NCBI RefSeq assembly: GCF_009671245.1
Contig: NZ_VTFS01000001.1
Span: forward strand, 214,502 to 278,501
Length of the DNA: 64,000 nucleotides
Direction of reading: 5' to 3'
Origin: Marinicella rhabdoformis
GTDB lineage: Bacteria > Pseudomonadota > Gammaproteobacteria > Xanthomonadales > Marinicellaceae
In this document: one piece after another, positions 8,086 to 16,253 of the stretch
Layout: each line of letters begins with the position of its first letter
How positions within the stretch are numbered: position 1 is the stretch's first letter
Notes under the pieces: generated by a model
The model's database searches: none
What the model saw: only the letters and a program-made list of their open reading frames with translations
What the model was told of the DNA's origin: nothing
Position numbers and translations under genes: made by a program

Positions 8086-8114
8086 TTGAATATGGATTCA
8101 TTTTTGGTTATGAT
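8086..8114 (+). promoter_or_regulatory. Sigma70-type promoter of the M20 hydrolase operon
   Basis: TTGAAT (8086-8091) and TATGAT (8109-8114) are separated by 17 bp. A start near 8121 would give a leader of about 18 nt before ATG 8139, which supports that start codon over the upstream in-frame TTG at 8064. Confidence 0.5.
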
Positions 8115-8138
8115 ATAAACAATAAATTATTGAGAGAA

Positions 8139-9413
8139 ATGATGCGTTTACTGACTATCGTCATGATAGCGACCTCCATGAGTGCGGCCGCTTACTTTGA
8201 AGATGACATCAAAAATATCGAGCCGCAAATGATTGAATGGCGTCGTGATTTTCATCAAAACCCTGAGCTCAGTAACCGAGAATTCAGAACCGCTAAAATT
8301 GTGGCTGAACACCTATCCAAACTGGGTATGGAAGTTCAAACTGAAATTGCTCACACGGGTGTTGTTGGCCTACTTAAAGGTGGTAAACCAGGCCCTGTGG
8401 TCGCCCTTCGCGCTGACATGGACGCCCTCCCCGTTACTGAACAAGTTGACTTACCCTTTGCCTCTAAAGCCACTGACACTTACCGTGGCGAAACAGTCGG
8501 CGTGATGCATGCTTGTGGTCATGACAGCCATGTCGCCATGTTAATGGCTGCGGCAGAAGTATTGGCTCAAAATAAAGAAGACATTGCCGGTACCGTGATG
8601 TTTATATTTCAACCCGCTGAAGAAGGCGCTCCCAAAGGAGAAGAAGGTGGTGCTGAATTGATGCTCAAAGAAGGTGTCTTTGATCAATTAAAACCTGAAG
8701 CGGTGTTCGGCATCCATGTCACTTCTGGACAACATTCAGGCAATGTACTTTACAGGACAGGACCTTATATGGCGGCTGTAGATGATTTTGAGTTGACCAT
8801 CAAAGGCAAACAAGCCCACGGCTCACAACCTTGGAAAGGCATTGACCCGATTGTCACTTCGGCACAAGTGATTAACTCAGTACAAACCATCGTGTCTCGA
8901 AAAGTCAATGTGACAAAAGCGCCTGCCGTTGTTTCATTTGGCGCCATCAAAGGTGGCATCAGAAACAACATCATTCCTGATGAAGTCACCATGGTCGGTA
9001 CGATTAGGAATTTTGACATGGACATTCGTGATCACATTCATGATCAATTACATCTGATCACCAAGAACGTGGCAGAAGCCAATGGTGCAGTAGCTGAATT
9101 CAAAATCAACCATGGCTATCCAGTGACTGTAAACAACCCAGAGTTAAGTGAGCTCATGAAGCCGACATTGGCCAAAGTTTTTGGCGCTGAGCACATCATA
9201 GATTCTGCTTTGATTACAGGTGCTGAAGATTTTTCATTTTTTGCTAATGAAACCCCTGGCCTTTATTTCTTCATAGGCATCACACCCAAAGATCGCTCAT
9301 TGAACGGCATCCCATCTAACCATTCTCCACAATTTTACATTGATGAAGCGGCTTTAATTAAAGGCGTTGATGTGTTTGTTCAATTGGTCATGGATTATCC
9401 CCAAGCTCAGTAA
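8139..9413 (+). CDS. Exported M20 family metallohydrolase (hippurate hydrolase-like)
   Basis: This is a zinc amidohydrolase/peptidase of the M20D type, 424 residues from ATG 8139. A signal peptide, MMRLLTIVMIATSMSAAAYF, points to the periplasm, which is less common than the cytoplasmic form. Family motifs follow in order: EWRRDFHQNPELS, VALRADMDALPV, HACGHDSHVAML with a metal-binding His and Asp, FQPAEEGAP with the catalytic Glu, the dimerisation-domain segment KGKQAHGSQPWKGIDP, and TGAEDFSFF near the end. The substrate, probably N-acyl or N-aroyl amino acids, cannot be told. The downstream lipase-like gene starts 2 bp after the stop, so the two are coupled. The frame upstream to 8064 lies before the promoter. 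Confidence 0.88.
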   Translation: MMRLLTIVMIATSMSAAAYFEDDIKNIEPQMIEWRRDFHQNPELSNREFRTAKIVAEHLSKLGMEVQTEIAHTGVVGLLKGGKPGPVVALRADMDALPVTEQVDLPFASKATDTYRGETVGVMHACGHDSHVAMLMAAAEVLAQNKEDIAGTVMFIFQPAEEGAPKGEEGGAELMLKEGVFDQLKPEAVFGIHVTSGQHSGNVLYRTGPYMAAVDDFELTIKGKQAHGSQPWKGIDPIVTSAQVINSVQTIVSRKVNVTKAPAVVSFGAIKGGIRNNIIPDEVTMVGTIRNFDMDIRDHIHDQLHLITKNVAEANGAVAEFKINHGYPVTVNNPELSELMKPTLAKVFGAEHIIDSALITGAEDFSFFANETPGLYFFIGITPKDRSLNGIPSNHSPQFYIDEAALIKGVDVFVQLVMDYPQAQ

Positions 9414-9415
9414 AT

Positions 9416-10780
9416 ATGACAAATTTGATTCATCATGCCAAGCTCATCACGGTGAGCTTGGCATTGATTTTTTTGGTAGCCTGTCAAAATAACAAACGAC
9501 CAGATTTAGGCCGGCTTTATCTAGACCATGCCACAGATTTCAGTAATACTCCATTAATAGTTATCCATGGCACCATGGGCAGCAAATTGCGCCATAAGGA
9601 AACACATGAAGAAATGTGGATTGGTAATTTAAAGAAGCTGGCCTTCTCCAATTACCGTGATTTGGCCTTAGAAATCAACCCAGCAACACTTAACAACCTA
9701 AACAGTGAGTTAGAAGCATTTGAAATATTAGACTCTGTTTCTGGTGTTAATTTTTATGAAAACTTGATACAAGTTTTAACTGAAGTCGGTGGTTATCAAT
9801 TGAACAAGGTGCATGAGCCCATACAACCTGGAAGGCCGCTCTATTTATTCAATTACGACTGGCGACAAGATAACGTTGTCAGCGCTCAGAAACTCAGTCA
9901 ATTCATTGATGACATCCTAATTAAACACCCCAGCCATCAAAAAGTAGATGTTGTGGCGCACTCTATGGGAGGGCTTATCGCCCGATACTATATGCGTTAC
10001 GGAGATAAAGACGTTTTAGATGGCAATATTTTTACAGGCAAAACCACTGCCAATAAAATACGGCATGCGATTTTTTTGGGCACCCCGAATTTAGGCTCGG
10101 TATTAACAGTGAATCGCTTTATCAATGGTTTTAACTTTAACCTGAGAACCATTCCCATTGATGTTTTGGCCACCATGCCCAGTATTTATCAATTATTACC
10201 CTATGGCCAACATGCATGGTTATTTAATACCCATGGCCAGGCCATTCCTTTAGACGCCTATTCGCCAAAAATGTGGCAAGACAACCAATGGGCAGTCTAT
10301 GACCCTATAGTACAAGAAAATTTCAGAAAACAGTTTGATGATCCTGCACTTGCTGACACCGCTTTAACAACCCTCATTACTTTCTTTAACAAACAGTTAG
10401 AACGAGCCCGCCGATTTGCATGGGCTTTATCAGTCGAGTTAAAAGGGCAGCAACATGAGTTCATTGTCTTTGGCGGAGACTGTAATATGACCACCAATAA
10501 ACTGGTCATTGAGAACATTGATGGTCAAAATCATATCAGATACAAACCTCAACAAATCACACACCCCGTTCCAAACATAGACTACAGAAACTTGATGCTG
10601 TCACCCGGAGATGGCCAAGTCACTAAATCGTCATTACTGGCACGTTTTGAAACACAATTCAGTCCAAATTTTGAACCCGCTGTGCCCATAAAATACCCCA
10701 TATTTTTATGTGAAAACCACCTTAAATTAACCCGAAATTTAAATTTTCAGGATAATTTATTGCACATCCTACTTCAATAA
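9416..10780 (+). CDS. LCAT-like alpha/beta-hydrolase lipoprotein
   Basis: This 454-residue protein has a lipobox, FLVAC, with the lipidated cysteine at residue 23, so it is membrane-anchored and exported. After it comes LIVIHGTMGSKL, an oxyanion-loop sequence typical of lecithin:cholesterol acyltransferase-like hydrolases, then FNYDWRQDN and the nucleophile elbow VVAHSMGG with Ser183, followed by FLGTPNLGS. These support a phospholipid or sterol acyltransferase/lipase fold; the acid and histidine of the triad lie in the less conserved second half (a likely His is near SPGDGQVTKSSL and beyond). It starts 2 bp after the M20 hydrolase and its last 7 bp overlap the convergent DGC gene. Substrate unknown. 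Confidence 0.82.
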   Translation: MTNLIHHAKLITVSLALIFLVACQNNKRPDLGRLYLDHATDFSNTPLIVIHGTMGSKLRHKETHEEMWIGNLKKLAFSNYRDLALEINPATLNNLNSELEAFEILDSVSGVNFYENLIQVLTEVGGYQLNKVHEPIQPGRPLYLFNYDWRQDNVVSAQKLSQFIDDILIKHPSHQKVDVVAHSMGGLIARYYMRYGDKDVLDGNIFTGKTTANKIRHAIFLGTPNLGSVLTVNRFINGFNFNLRTIPIDVLATMPSIYQLLPYGQHAWLFNTHGQAIPLDAYSPKMWQDNQWAVYDPIVQENFRKQFDDPALADTALTTLITFFNKQLERARRFAWALSVELKGQQHEFIVFGGDCNMTTNKLVIENIDGQNHIRYKPQQITHPVPNIDYRNLMLSPGDGQVTKSSLLARFETQFSPNFEPAVPIKYPIFLCENHLKLTRNLNFQDNLLHILLQ

Positions 10781-11199
10781 TTTGAACACCCATTCTGTAG
10801 TTTCATCAAGCTAGGTAACACGTGCTCATTCCAAACCCGCTCACGCTCTTCACTTGATGCATCTTCGTGATACCTTTTCTTTACCCCAAAGGTGGATAAG
10901 TCAAGGTGTGTGGTGGCTGTGATTTTATGGCGAGCCAGAGATTTACGAGCACAATGTAAAGGACAACCATCCAACACCAGCACTTTTCGGTCTGACTTTG
11001 CGGTTTTTAATAAAGAACGCACATCACCACCCACTCCTGCGATGCAAGACATTTCTGCCAAGCGTTCTCGATCTGAGCGAACCGCTAAGGTATTGGCTAA
11101 TTGGGCTGCACTGGAACAGCCTGAACATGAATAAATCAATGGTAATTTAGCATAGGCTTGTTTGAGTGATAATTTTGTTTCAACGGCTTTAGCTTTCAT
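10774..11199 (-). CDS. Putative zinc-binding protein, DGC domain
   Basis: The 141 residues contain the motif that names the DGC family, LDGCPLHCARKSL (76-88), together with YSCSGCSSAAQLAN (23-36) and MSCIAGVGG (50-58). The conserved cysteines C25, C28, C52, C79 and C83 suggest a metal or redox site. No biochemical function is established for the family. The gene is convergent with the lipoprotein gene and overlaps its end by 7 bp. Its promoter carries an FNR/Anr-like box centred 41.5 bp before the predicted start site, which implies induction under low oxygen. Start at ATG 11199, with no obvious ribosome binding site. Confidence 0.88.
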   Translation of the reverse strand: MKAKAVETKLSLKQAYAKLPLIYSCSGCSSAAQLANTLAVRSDRERLAEMSCIAGVGGDVRSLLKTAKSDRKVLVLDGCPLHCARKSLARHKITATTHLDLSTFGVKKRYHEDASSEERERVWNEHVLPSLMKLQNGCSNY

Positions 11200-11231
11200 T
11201 AATTTTATCTATTAAAAGGTTCAAAGGCGGT

Positions 11232-11273
11232 ATTGTAATCAGCAACCACATGTCGCCACATGATTTAGATCAA
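11232..11273 (-). promoter_or_regulatory. FNR/Anr-type class II promoter of the DGC gene
   Basis: On the minus strand, TTGATCTAAATCAT (11273-11260) matches the FNR/Anr consensus TTGAT-N4-ATCAA in 9 of 10 positions. Downstream, TACAAT (11237-11232) can serve as -10, giving a start near 11225. The box centre (11266.5) then lies at -41.5, the standard position for FNR-activated class II promoters. The box is nearly symmetric and could in principle also affect lapA, but it is about 130 bp from that start. Confidence 0.65.
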
Positions 11274-11398
11274 GCACAAATAAACAACCTGCAAACCCTA
11301 CAATCGTTAAATAATGGCACGCAAATATTGATTTCTTTAGAATGACTTAACACTTCATTAACCGATTATTTCGAATCCACCTGTGAGCCTATTCATAC

Positions 11399-11404
11399 TA
11401 TAAT
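11399..11404 (+). promoter_or_regulatory. Perfect -10 hexamer before lapA
   Basis: TATAAT at 11399-11404 predicts transcription from about 11411. No good -35 is present at 17 bp. Its position would exclude ATG 11407 as the translation start and favour GTG 11428. Confidence 0.45.
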
Positions 11405-11427
11405 ATATGTTTTTAGTGAGATTAATT

Positions 11428-11652
11428 GTGAATTCAGATTCAAAATTTAATTTCAAAGCCATTGGTATTATCTCTCTTGTTATTTTGGTTTTGATATTTA
11501 CCCTTCAAAACATTGAAACTGTTACAGTTAAATTTTTATGGTTTGATTTCTCAATGTCCAGAGCCGTTTTGGTTATCACCTTATTTGTTTTGGGTTTCAT
11601 CATCGGAAAATTTTCTAATTTTAAAACCAAGAAAAAGTTAAATCATAAGTGA
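11428..11652 (+). CDS. lapA: LapA-domain (DUF1049) inner-membrane protein
   Basis: From GTG 11428 the protein has 74 residues and two membrane segments (about residues 11-28 and 43-62) joined by the short loop LQNIETVTVKFLWFDFSMS. The pattern QN...V.V.FL....S...L....LGFIIGK is that of the LapA lipopolysaccharide-assembly domain (YciS in E. coli), which works with LapB to control LpxC. lapB is not adjacent here, so function rests on sequence only. An in-frame ATG at 11407 would add seven residues, but it lies before the likely transcription start; GTGAGA is a possible ribosome binding site for the GTG. Confidence 0.75.
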   Translation: MNSDSKFNFKAIGIISLVILVLIFTLQNIETVTVKFLWFDFSMSRAVLVITLFVLGFIIGKFSNFKTKKKLNHK

Positions 11653-11653
11653 C

Positions 11654-11712
11654 ATGGCATACCTTCACAGCTTAATTAACGACCCTTCAGCATGGATTGC
11701 TTTACTGACATT
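11654..11712 (+). pseudogene. Possible 5' remnant of a TerC-family gene
   Basis: An ATG at 11654 opens a frame reading MAYLHSLINDPSAWIALLTL. The stretch DPSAWIALLTL is very like the N-terminus of TerC/YoaE membrane proteins (DPxxWxALLTLxxLEIVLGIDN), but the frame then passes into unrelated sequence and stops. It abuts the decayed ferredoxin. With only about 11 diagnostic residues this could be coincidence. Confidence 0.35.
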
Positions 11713-11921
11713 AATTATGAAACTGAGTGTCCAAACGAAGCCATCAGCTACGGTGCTGAAATTTATGAGGTTGAAGCCGCATTATGCACGACGTGTATAC
11801 ATTATGTACAGTTTGAAAAGGCCATTGCGATACTGAACAATGCACCAAGGCCTGACTCATCGATTGCAGTATTCTTGACACCAATGATTCAGAAAGCGAA
11901 AAAGAATGATTAGAAAGTTTG
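11692..11921 (+). pseudogene. Decayed YfhL-type 2[4Fe-4S] ferredoxin
   Basis: The frame from 11704 reads TDINYETECPNEAISYGAEI and continues to EAALCTTC, closely matching YfhL ferredoxins (TDECINCDxCEPECPNEAISxG...CTEC). The CxxC part of the first cluster motif is missing. After CTTC (Cys codon at 11794) the homology resumes in another frame at 11820 as GHCDTEQCTKA, then a TGA (11853), LIDCSILDTNDSESEKE, and a second TGA (11907). This matches the family's VGHYDxPQCVxVCPVDCI and acidic tail. A small internal deletion, about 20 extra bases with a frameshift, and two in-frame stops mark it as a pseudogene. The intact frame through it codes for 73 residues but mixes the two readings. Confidence 0.72.
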
Positions 11922-11946
11922 CGCGGATTCAACCACAAGAATAACT

Positions 11947-14157
11947 TCAAGCAGATTGTTTTAACAGTTGATCGAGTTGATTGACCTGCGCTGGCTTGCT
12001 GAACAAAAACCCTTGGGCTGATGTACAATCTAAACCCTTAATCAAATCAAATTGAGCTTGGGTTTCAACCCCTTCCACAGTCACTTCATAACCCAGATTG
12101 TGGCCCATCTCTATCATTGATTTTAAAAGAACATATGATTTTTCATCAGTACAAATGTCATCAACAAAGTATTTATCAATTTTCAATATATCAACTTCAA
12201 GGTGCTTCAGTGAAGCAAAATAAGAGTACCTGCTACCAAAATCATCAATTGCCACCTTGACACCCAGTAGTTTTAGTTTTTTGAATATATTGAGGTTTTT
12301 CTCGTGCGTTTGCACCACACTTTCAATCACTTCCAACTCCAGTTTAGAAGGCGTGATGCCCGTTTCAATAATGGTCGTATTAACTAAATCAACTATACTT
12401 TCATCTAACAAATGATTCGGGGAAATATTAACTGCCATTGTCAAATCGGCAAAACCTTCTTTTTGCCAAGACACACATTGCTTACAGGCTTCATTTAATA
12501 CCCACTGTGTTAACTCTTTGATCTTTCCTATTTTTTCTGCTGCTGGTATGAAGTCCAATGGCTCTACATTACCAAGCTCTGGATGCCGCCAGCGCAATAA
12601 GGCTTCAAAACCAGTCACCTTGGCAGAAGCTATATCAATCTGTGGTTGATACACGATATTGAACTGTTGTTTGTCTATGGCTTCTTTAAGGCATTGTTCC
12701 AGTTTAAACCTATACTCCGCATTTCTAGATAATTTGGGTGTATAGAAAGTGGTTTGATTTTTGCCTTTTTCTTTGGCCCGATACATCGACACATCCGCTG
12801 CTTTAAATAAACTTGAGATGTCTTTACCGTCATCAGGAAAATGGACAACGCCAATACTGCAAGTTGGATTGATGGTTCTGGAGGCCAAATTCAGTGGTTC
12901 TGAAATTTTGTCAATCGACCTTTTGGCAATGGTTCTGGTGGTATTTTCTTTTAGATTTTTGACTAAAATGCAAAATTCATCCCCTCCCAAACGGCCTACA
13001 AAGTCCATGGCTCGGCTGGCATCTTTTATTCGACTGGCAATAATTTGAAGTAATTGATCGCCTACGTCATGACCAAGACTGTCATTGACGTCTTTAAAAT
13101 TATCTAAATCTATATATAACAAACCAAAAGTATCATTTGAGTCCAAACTCTCTTGAATCGTTTTCTCAAGGTTTTGATAAAAGTATGCACGACTGGGCAA
13201 GCCAGTGAGTTCATCAATGTATGCCAATGTGTGAACTTTCTTTTGAATTTGATCGCGTTCCATCACGATACCTGCCAACCTGGCTGCAGCTTCTAAATCC
13301 GCAGACTCTTCCTCATTGGGCTTGGCCACATGGTTATAATACATACCAAATGCGCCCAATACTTTTCCAGTAGAACTTTTTATCGGTTCTGACCAACAAC
13401 TGCGCATGCCATGAGGCAATGCGAAATGTTTGATATTAACCCACTTTGGATCGCTGTCGATGTCTTCTACAACCACACGATTGCCAGTATAGGATGAAGT
13501 CCCGCAAGAACCCACATCAGGCCCGTATTCTAATCCATGAACGGCATCACAATACGCTTTAGGTAAACTGGGTGCCCCGCCATGCAACAGTTTGTTACCG
13601 TGCAGCTCTAACATGGAACAGCGAAGGCCAGGATGACGCTCTTCATACATCAAAGCAATGGCATCATATATTTCAGCAGCAGGCGTGCCAATGGCTATTT
13701 TTTTGAGAATTTCTGTATTTTGAGCATTGTGCTTTTCAGCTTTTTTCCGCAGCGTGATGTCAACATGTGTCCCTACCAATCGATCATGTTCACCATCACC
13801 TTTACTTGCTACTAAAAACGCCCTAGACAATACATGTATGCTCCTGCCATTACGGTGAAGCATTCGCATTTCAACTTCAAATGAATCGGATTCTCCATTC
13901 GTATAAGCTTTAACTTGGGCTAATACACGCTCTTTTTCATCTGGGTGAACCAGTTTGGCCCAAGTTTCTAAGCTGTTTTCTAGCTCATTTTCCTTATAAC
14001 CCAGCATGCCCTTCCATCTGGGAGAATAATACACTTCATTGGTATTTAAATCCCAATCCCATATGCCATCATTGGCTCCCTTCAGAGCCAAGGTGAAACG
14101 CTCGACTTTTTTCTCTAAATTATTTTGCTGACTGATATCAGGAGGTATATTTGTCAT
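11947..14157 (-). CDS. PAS-GAF-GGDEF-EAL cyclic di-GMP signalling protein
   Basis: From ATG 14157 the protein has 736 residues and no membrane segment. A PAS domain (about 15-140, with NDGIWDWDLNTNEVYYSP) is followed by a GAF domain (about 155-300), a GGDEF domain (about 320-480) with intact RLGGDEF, and an EAL domain (about 495-735) with EALLRWRHP, AVNISPNHL, LELEVIES, IDDFGSRYSYF, LKIDKYF, VTVEGVET and QGFLFSKP. The metal-binding residues of EAL appear intact, so it may be a phosphodiesterase, a cyclase, or both. An upstream ATG at 14187 lacks a ribosome binding site, while GGGA lies 5 nt before ATG 14157. Input signal unknown; single gene. Confidence 0.93.
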   Translation of the reverse strand: MTNIPPDISQQNNLEKKVERFTLALKGANDGIWDWDLNTNEVYYSPRWKGMLGYKENELENSLETWAKLVHPDEKERVLAQVKAYTNGESDSFEVEMRMLHRNGRSIHVLSRAFLVASKGDGEHDRLVGTHVDITLRKKAEKHNAQNTEILKKIAIGTPAAEIYDAIALMYEERHPGLRCSMLELHGNKLLHGGAPSLPKAYCDAVHGLEYGPDVGSCGTSSYTGNRVVVEDIDSDPKWVNIKHFALPHGMRSCWSEPIKSSTGKVLGAFGMYYNHVAKPNEEESADLEAAARLAGIVMERDQIQKKVHTLAYIDELTGLPSRAYFYQNLEKTIQESLDSNDTFGLLYIDLDNFKDVNDSLGHDVGDQLLQIIASRIKDASRAMDFVGRLGGDEFCILVKNLKENTTRTIAKRSIDKISEPLNLASRTINPTCSIGVVHFPDDGKDISSLFKAADVSMYRAKEKGKNQTTFYTPKLSRNAEYRFKLEQCLKEAIDKQQFNIVYQPQIDIASAKVTGFEALLRWRHPELGNVEPLDFIPAAEKIGKIKELTQWVLNEACKQCVSWQKEGFADLTMAVNISPNHLLDESIVDLVNTTIIETGITPSKLELEVIESVVQTHEKNLNIFKKLKLLGVKVAIDDFGSRYSYFASLKHLEVDILKIDKYFVDDICTDEKSYVLLKSMIEMGHNLGYEVTVEGVETQAQFDLIKGLDCTSAQGFLFSKPAQVNQLDQLLKQSA

Positions 14158-14371
14158 TTTAATCCCGCACACACTTTGATTTATCATACAGCTTAAGCCA
14201 AAAGAAATAAAGAAATGCCCAGGTCACAGGCACAGAATGCGAGAAAATTGACCTACATTTGAAATCATGTTGTCAATTGCTTTCATCAGATATTAATCCA
14301 CCTCATTGGGTAAAATCTGAAATTCAATGAAAACATGAGTCATATAGAGGCCAGAAAGTGGTACTTAAAAC

Positions 14372-14587
14372 TCACTGCCAACCGCTTAACCAATGCTGTT
14401 GATTTTGCAAAATTTTCCAGTCTATTTCAGCAGCGCGTTTTGTTATGACTGCTTCAATTTCACAGTACAAAACAAGCCCAACTTCATCAAGCTTTAGTTT
14501 TGTCACTATAAAATGTTTTTCCTTGTTGACTGGTTTGACTGCAGTCCATTTAGAATGTAACAATTTTTTCGGATTGATTTGATTCAC
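14372..14587 (-). CDS. TIGR02450 family Trp-rich small protein
   Basis: Residues NPKKLLHSKWTAVKPVNKEK followed by HFIVTKLKLDEVG and EAVITKRAAEIDW match the conserved small protein family TIGR02450 almost throughout. Members are 65-75 residues, so GTG 14587 (71 residues, MNQINPKKLL) was chosen over the in-frame GTG codons at 14608 and 14620. Tryptophans are frequent, as in the family (SKWTAV, IDWKIL, HWLSGW). Function is unknown. It is cytoplasmic and stands alone between the GGDEF-EAL gene and the DUF4124 gene. Confidence 0.82.
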   Translation of the reverse strand: MNQINPKKLLHSKWTAVKPVNKEKHFIVTKLKLDEVGLVLYCEIEAVITKRAAEIDWKILQNQQHWLSGWQ

Positions 14588-14722
14588 GGAATAAAATACC
14601 CAATTCACTTTTAAAAGCACACCATAAGCTTGGGCATGTCGAATTTATGTAAAAAACTGGCCATTAACTCATCCTTGAGTCGAATTGATTCTTACAGCTT
14701 CATCCAGCTTTTTTTATAGTTA

Positions 14723-14749
14723 AAAAATCTGATTATGATTTTAAATCAG
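14723..14749 (-). terminator. Terminator after the DUF4124 gene
   Basis: On the minus strand CTGATT (14749-14744) pairs with AATCAG (14734-14729) and is followed by ATTTTTT. The stem is short, but the T-run and its position 16 bp past the stop fit termination of the three-gene minus-strand unit. Confidence 0.45.
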
Positions 14750-14764
14750 GAACTTAAGATTCAT

Positions 14765-15223
14765 TCAGCGGCAGTATTTTCGCTGAGATTGCTTTGCTTT
14801 TTTGATGATTGATGCCCTTTTGTCATCGTCTAAAAACACCTTTTTACCCGTTTTAGGGTCCATGCGACTCATGCGAACTTGCTGCTGGTATTTTTTTATG
14901 GTGTACCGGGCTTTTTGACACTGCTTTTGATTTTTTAGCGCTGTTTCCTTGGCTTTTTGCTTATTTTCTCTGCGTTGTTCCAGGTAACTCTTTTCAGGCT
15001 CTTCTTCTGATTCAGTAACGATTTGAGGCTTTTCTGCCACATCCATGGCTTGCGCAACCTTAGGCTGCCTGTTACTTACTTTAACTTCATCAGTTTGTTG
15101 ATTTTCTGGCTTTTCAGCAGAATAATGCGTATTGCCTTCTTCATCGACCCATTTATAAAACTTTTGTTTTGAGGTGGCAGTGGATGATAAAAATATCAGG
15201 CCAATCAATAATAATTTGTTCAT
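14765..15223 (-). CDS. DUF4124 domain protein, exported
   Basis: This 152-residue protein has a signal peptide (MNKLLLIGLIFLSSTATS) followed at once by KFYKWVDEEGNTHYSAEKP, the DUF4124 motif found at the mature N-terminus of many small proteobacterial envelope proteins. The rest is highly charged and predicted to be helical, ending in a basic region with two cysteines (KQCQKARY and KYCR). No function is known. It follows the SpoU methyltransferase gene by 27 bp and probably shares its transcript. Confidence 0.85.
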   Translation of the reverse strand: MNKLLLIGLIFLSSTATSKQKFYKWVDEEGNTHYSAEKPENQQTDEVKVSNRQPKVAQAMDVAEKPQIVTESEEEPEKSYLEQRRENKQKAKETALKNQKQCQKARYTIKKYQQQVRMSRMDPKTGKKVFLDDDKRASIIKKAKQSQRKYCR

Positions 15224-15250
15224 CTATAACAGTCCTTTTTAATGATTAAA

Positions 15251-15781
15251 TCAACCTTTTATTTTTATTCGGTTGTTCATGTCTTTACTTTGTGTGATCA
15301 GTTCATTACTGGTATCAACATTTTTGTTTTTTGCCAATCGATCGTACAGAACCACATTAACCGTTGCAGCCAAATTCAAGCACCCAATGGTTGGTATGTA
15401 CACAACAGCATCAGCTGCATCAATCACTGCTTGATTGATGGTTCCATCTTCTGGACCAAAGACATAATAGGCGTTATCCGGGTGCTCAAATTGATGCAGT
15501 GGCACCGCATCCTCAACCAGTTCCACACAAACCACTTTTGCATTGGCAGGTTTCGATTCAATCAAGCATTCCACACCCTTCAAAGGTATGCTTTCACTGC
15601 GATTCTTTGTGTCTGTATGAAAACTGGCCGCTTTATCATAGCGGTTTCCCGTATAAAATATAGAGCCCGCAGCAAAACAACCTGCTGCTCGTAAAACCGC
15701 ACCGACATTGGTTGGGCTCTTTGGATTGATTAATCCGATGGATACCTGAGTCTTGCTCTCTTTTGAATTAGGCTGCTGCAT
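15251..15781 (-). CDS. TrmH/SpoU family RNA methyltransferase
   Basis: At 176 residues this is a minimal SPOUT methyltransferase with no RNA-binding extension. Motif 1, IGLINPKSPTNVGAVLRAA, motif 2, YYVFGPEDGTIN, and motif 3, IPTIGCLNLAATVNVVLYDR, are all present and form the knotted SAM-binding site. It should 2'-O-methylate a tRNA or rRNA nucleotide; which one cannot be told from sequence. It lies between a small secreted protein gene (9 bp upstream) and the DUF4124 gene (27 bp downstream). The start at ATG 15781 lacks a clear ribosome binding site, which may mean coupling to the gene before it. Confidence 0.88.
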   Translation of the reverse strand: MQQPNSKESKTQVSIGLINPKSPTNVGAVLRAAGCFAAGSIFYTGNRYDKAASFHTDTKNRSESIPLKGVECLIESKPANAKVVCVELVEDAVPLHQFEHPDNAYYVFGPEDGTINQAVIDAADAVVYIPTIGCLNLAATVNVVLYDRLAKNKNVDTSNELITQSKDMNNRIKIKG

Positions 15782-15790
15782 AACAGGTTA

Positions 15791-16180
15791 TTATTTATTA
15801 AAAACAGCCTTGATTGAAAACTCAGCTTCACCGGCCTCAACCCAATCACTGGTGTTTCTGTAATAAATCGTCAACCTGTCATCACCCCGTTTGGCGGCAA
15901 ACATGTAATATTCAGGCTTGTCAGATGATGAATAAGATTGAAAACCTGCTTCTTCAGTCGCTTTGCGATATAAAGCAATCACCTCTTCTCGTGATTTATT
16001 TGTGCCAAACCTCGCAATCGACTCCACACGATCACCACCTGCCGTATCGTATGAATCACTGATGGCCAAACGTGCATCGGGCAAGCTCGGCAAGCCAAAT
16101 GGCATGGTGTATGCTTCGGCTAAAGCCGCACTACCGCAAACAACTGACACAAAAGTCAGTAACATTACTATTCTTTTCAT
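15791..16180 (-). CDS. Small exported protein of unknown function
   Basis: This 129-residue protein starts with a clear signal peptide, MKRIVMLLTFVSVVCGSAAL, probably cleaved after AEA. The mature part has about 105 residues and resembles small periplasmic alpha/beta domains: REEVIALYRKATEEAGFQSY is an amphipathic helix, followed by beta-rich DRLTIYYRN and EAEFSIKAVF. I do not recognise the family with confidence. It is first in a minus-strand unit with the SpoU methyltransferase and DUF4124 genes. ACGGAAA lies before the ATG. Confidence 0.72.
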   Translation of the reverse strand: MKRIVMLLTFVSVVCGSAALAEAYTMPFGLPSLPDARLAISDSYDTAGGDRVESIARFGTNKSREEVIALYRKATEEAGFQSYSSSDKPEYYMFAAKRGDDRLTIYYRNTSDWVEAGEAEFSIKAVFNK

Positions 16181-16253
16181 TGGGTTTCCGTGATTATTTT
16201 TTTGAATTTGTGGCTATATTAACAGAACGTAGCTTTTTCAGTTTGGATATTAT

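Noticed and set aside
11407..11427. ATG 11407 as the lapA start
   Set aside because: It lies only 3 bp after the TATAAT, before the expected transcription start; GTG 11428 is more likely.
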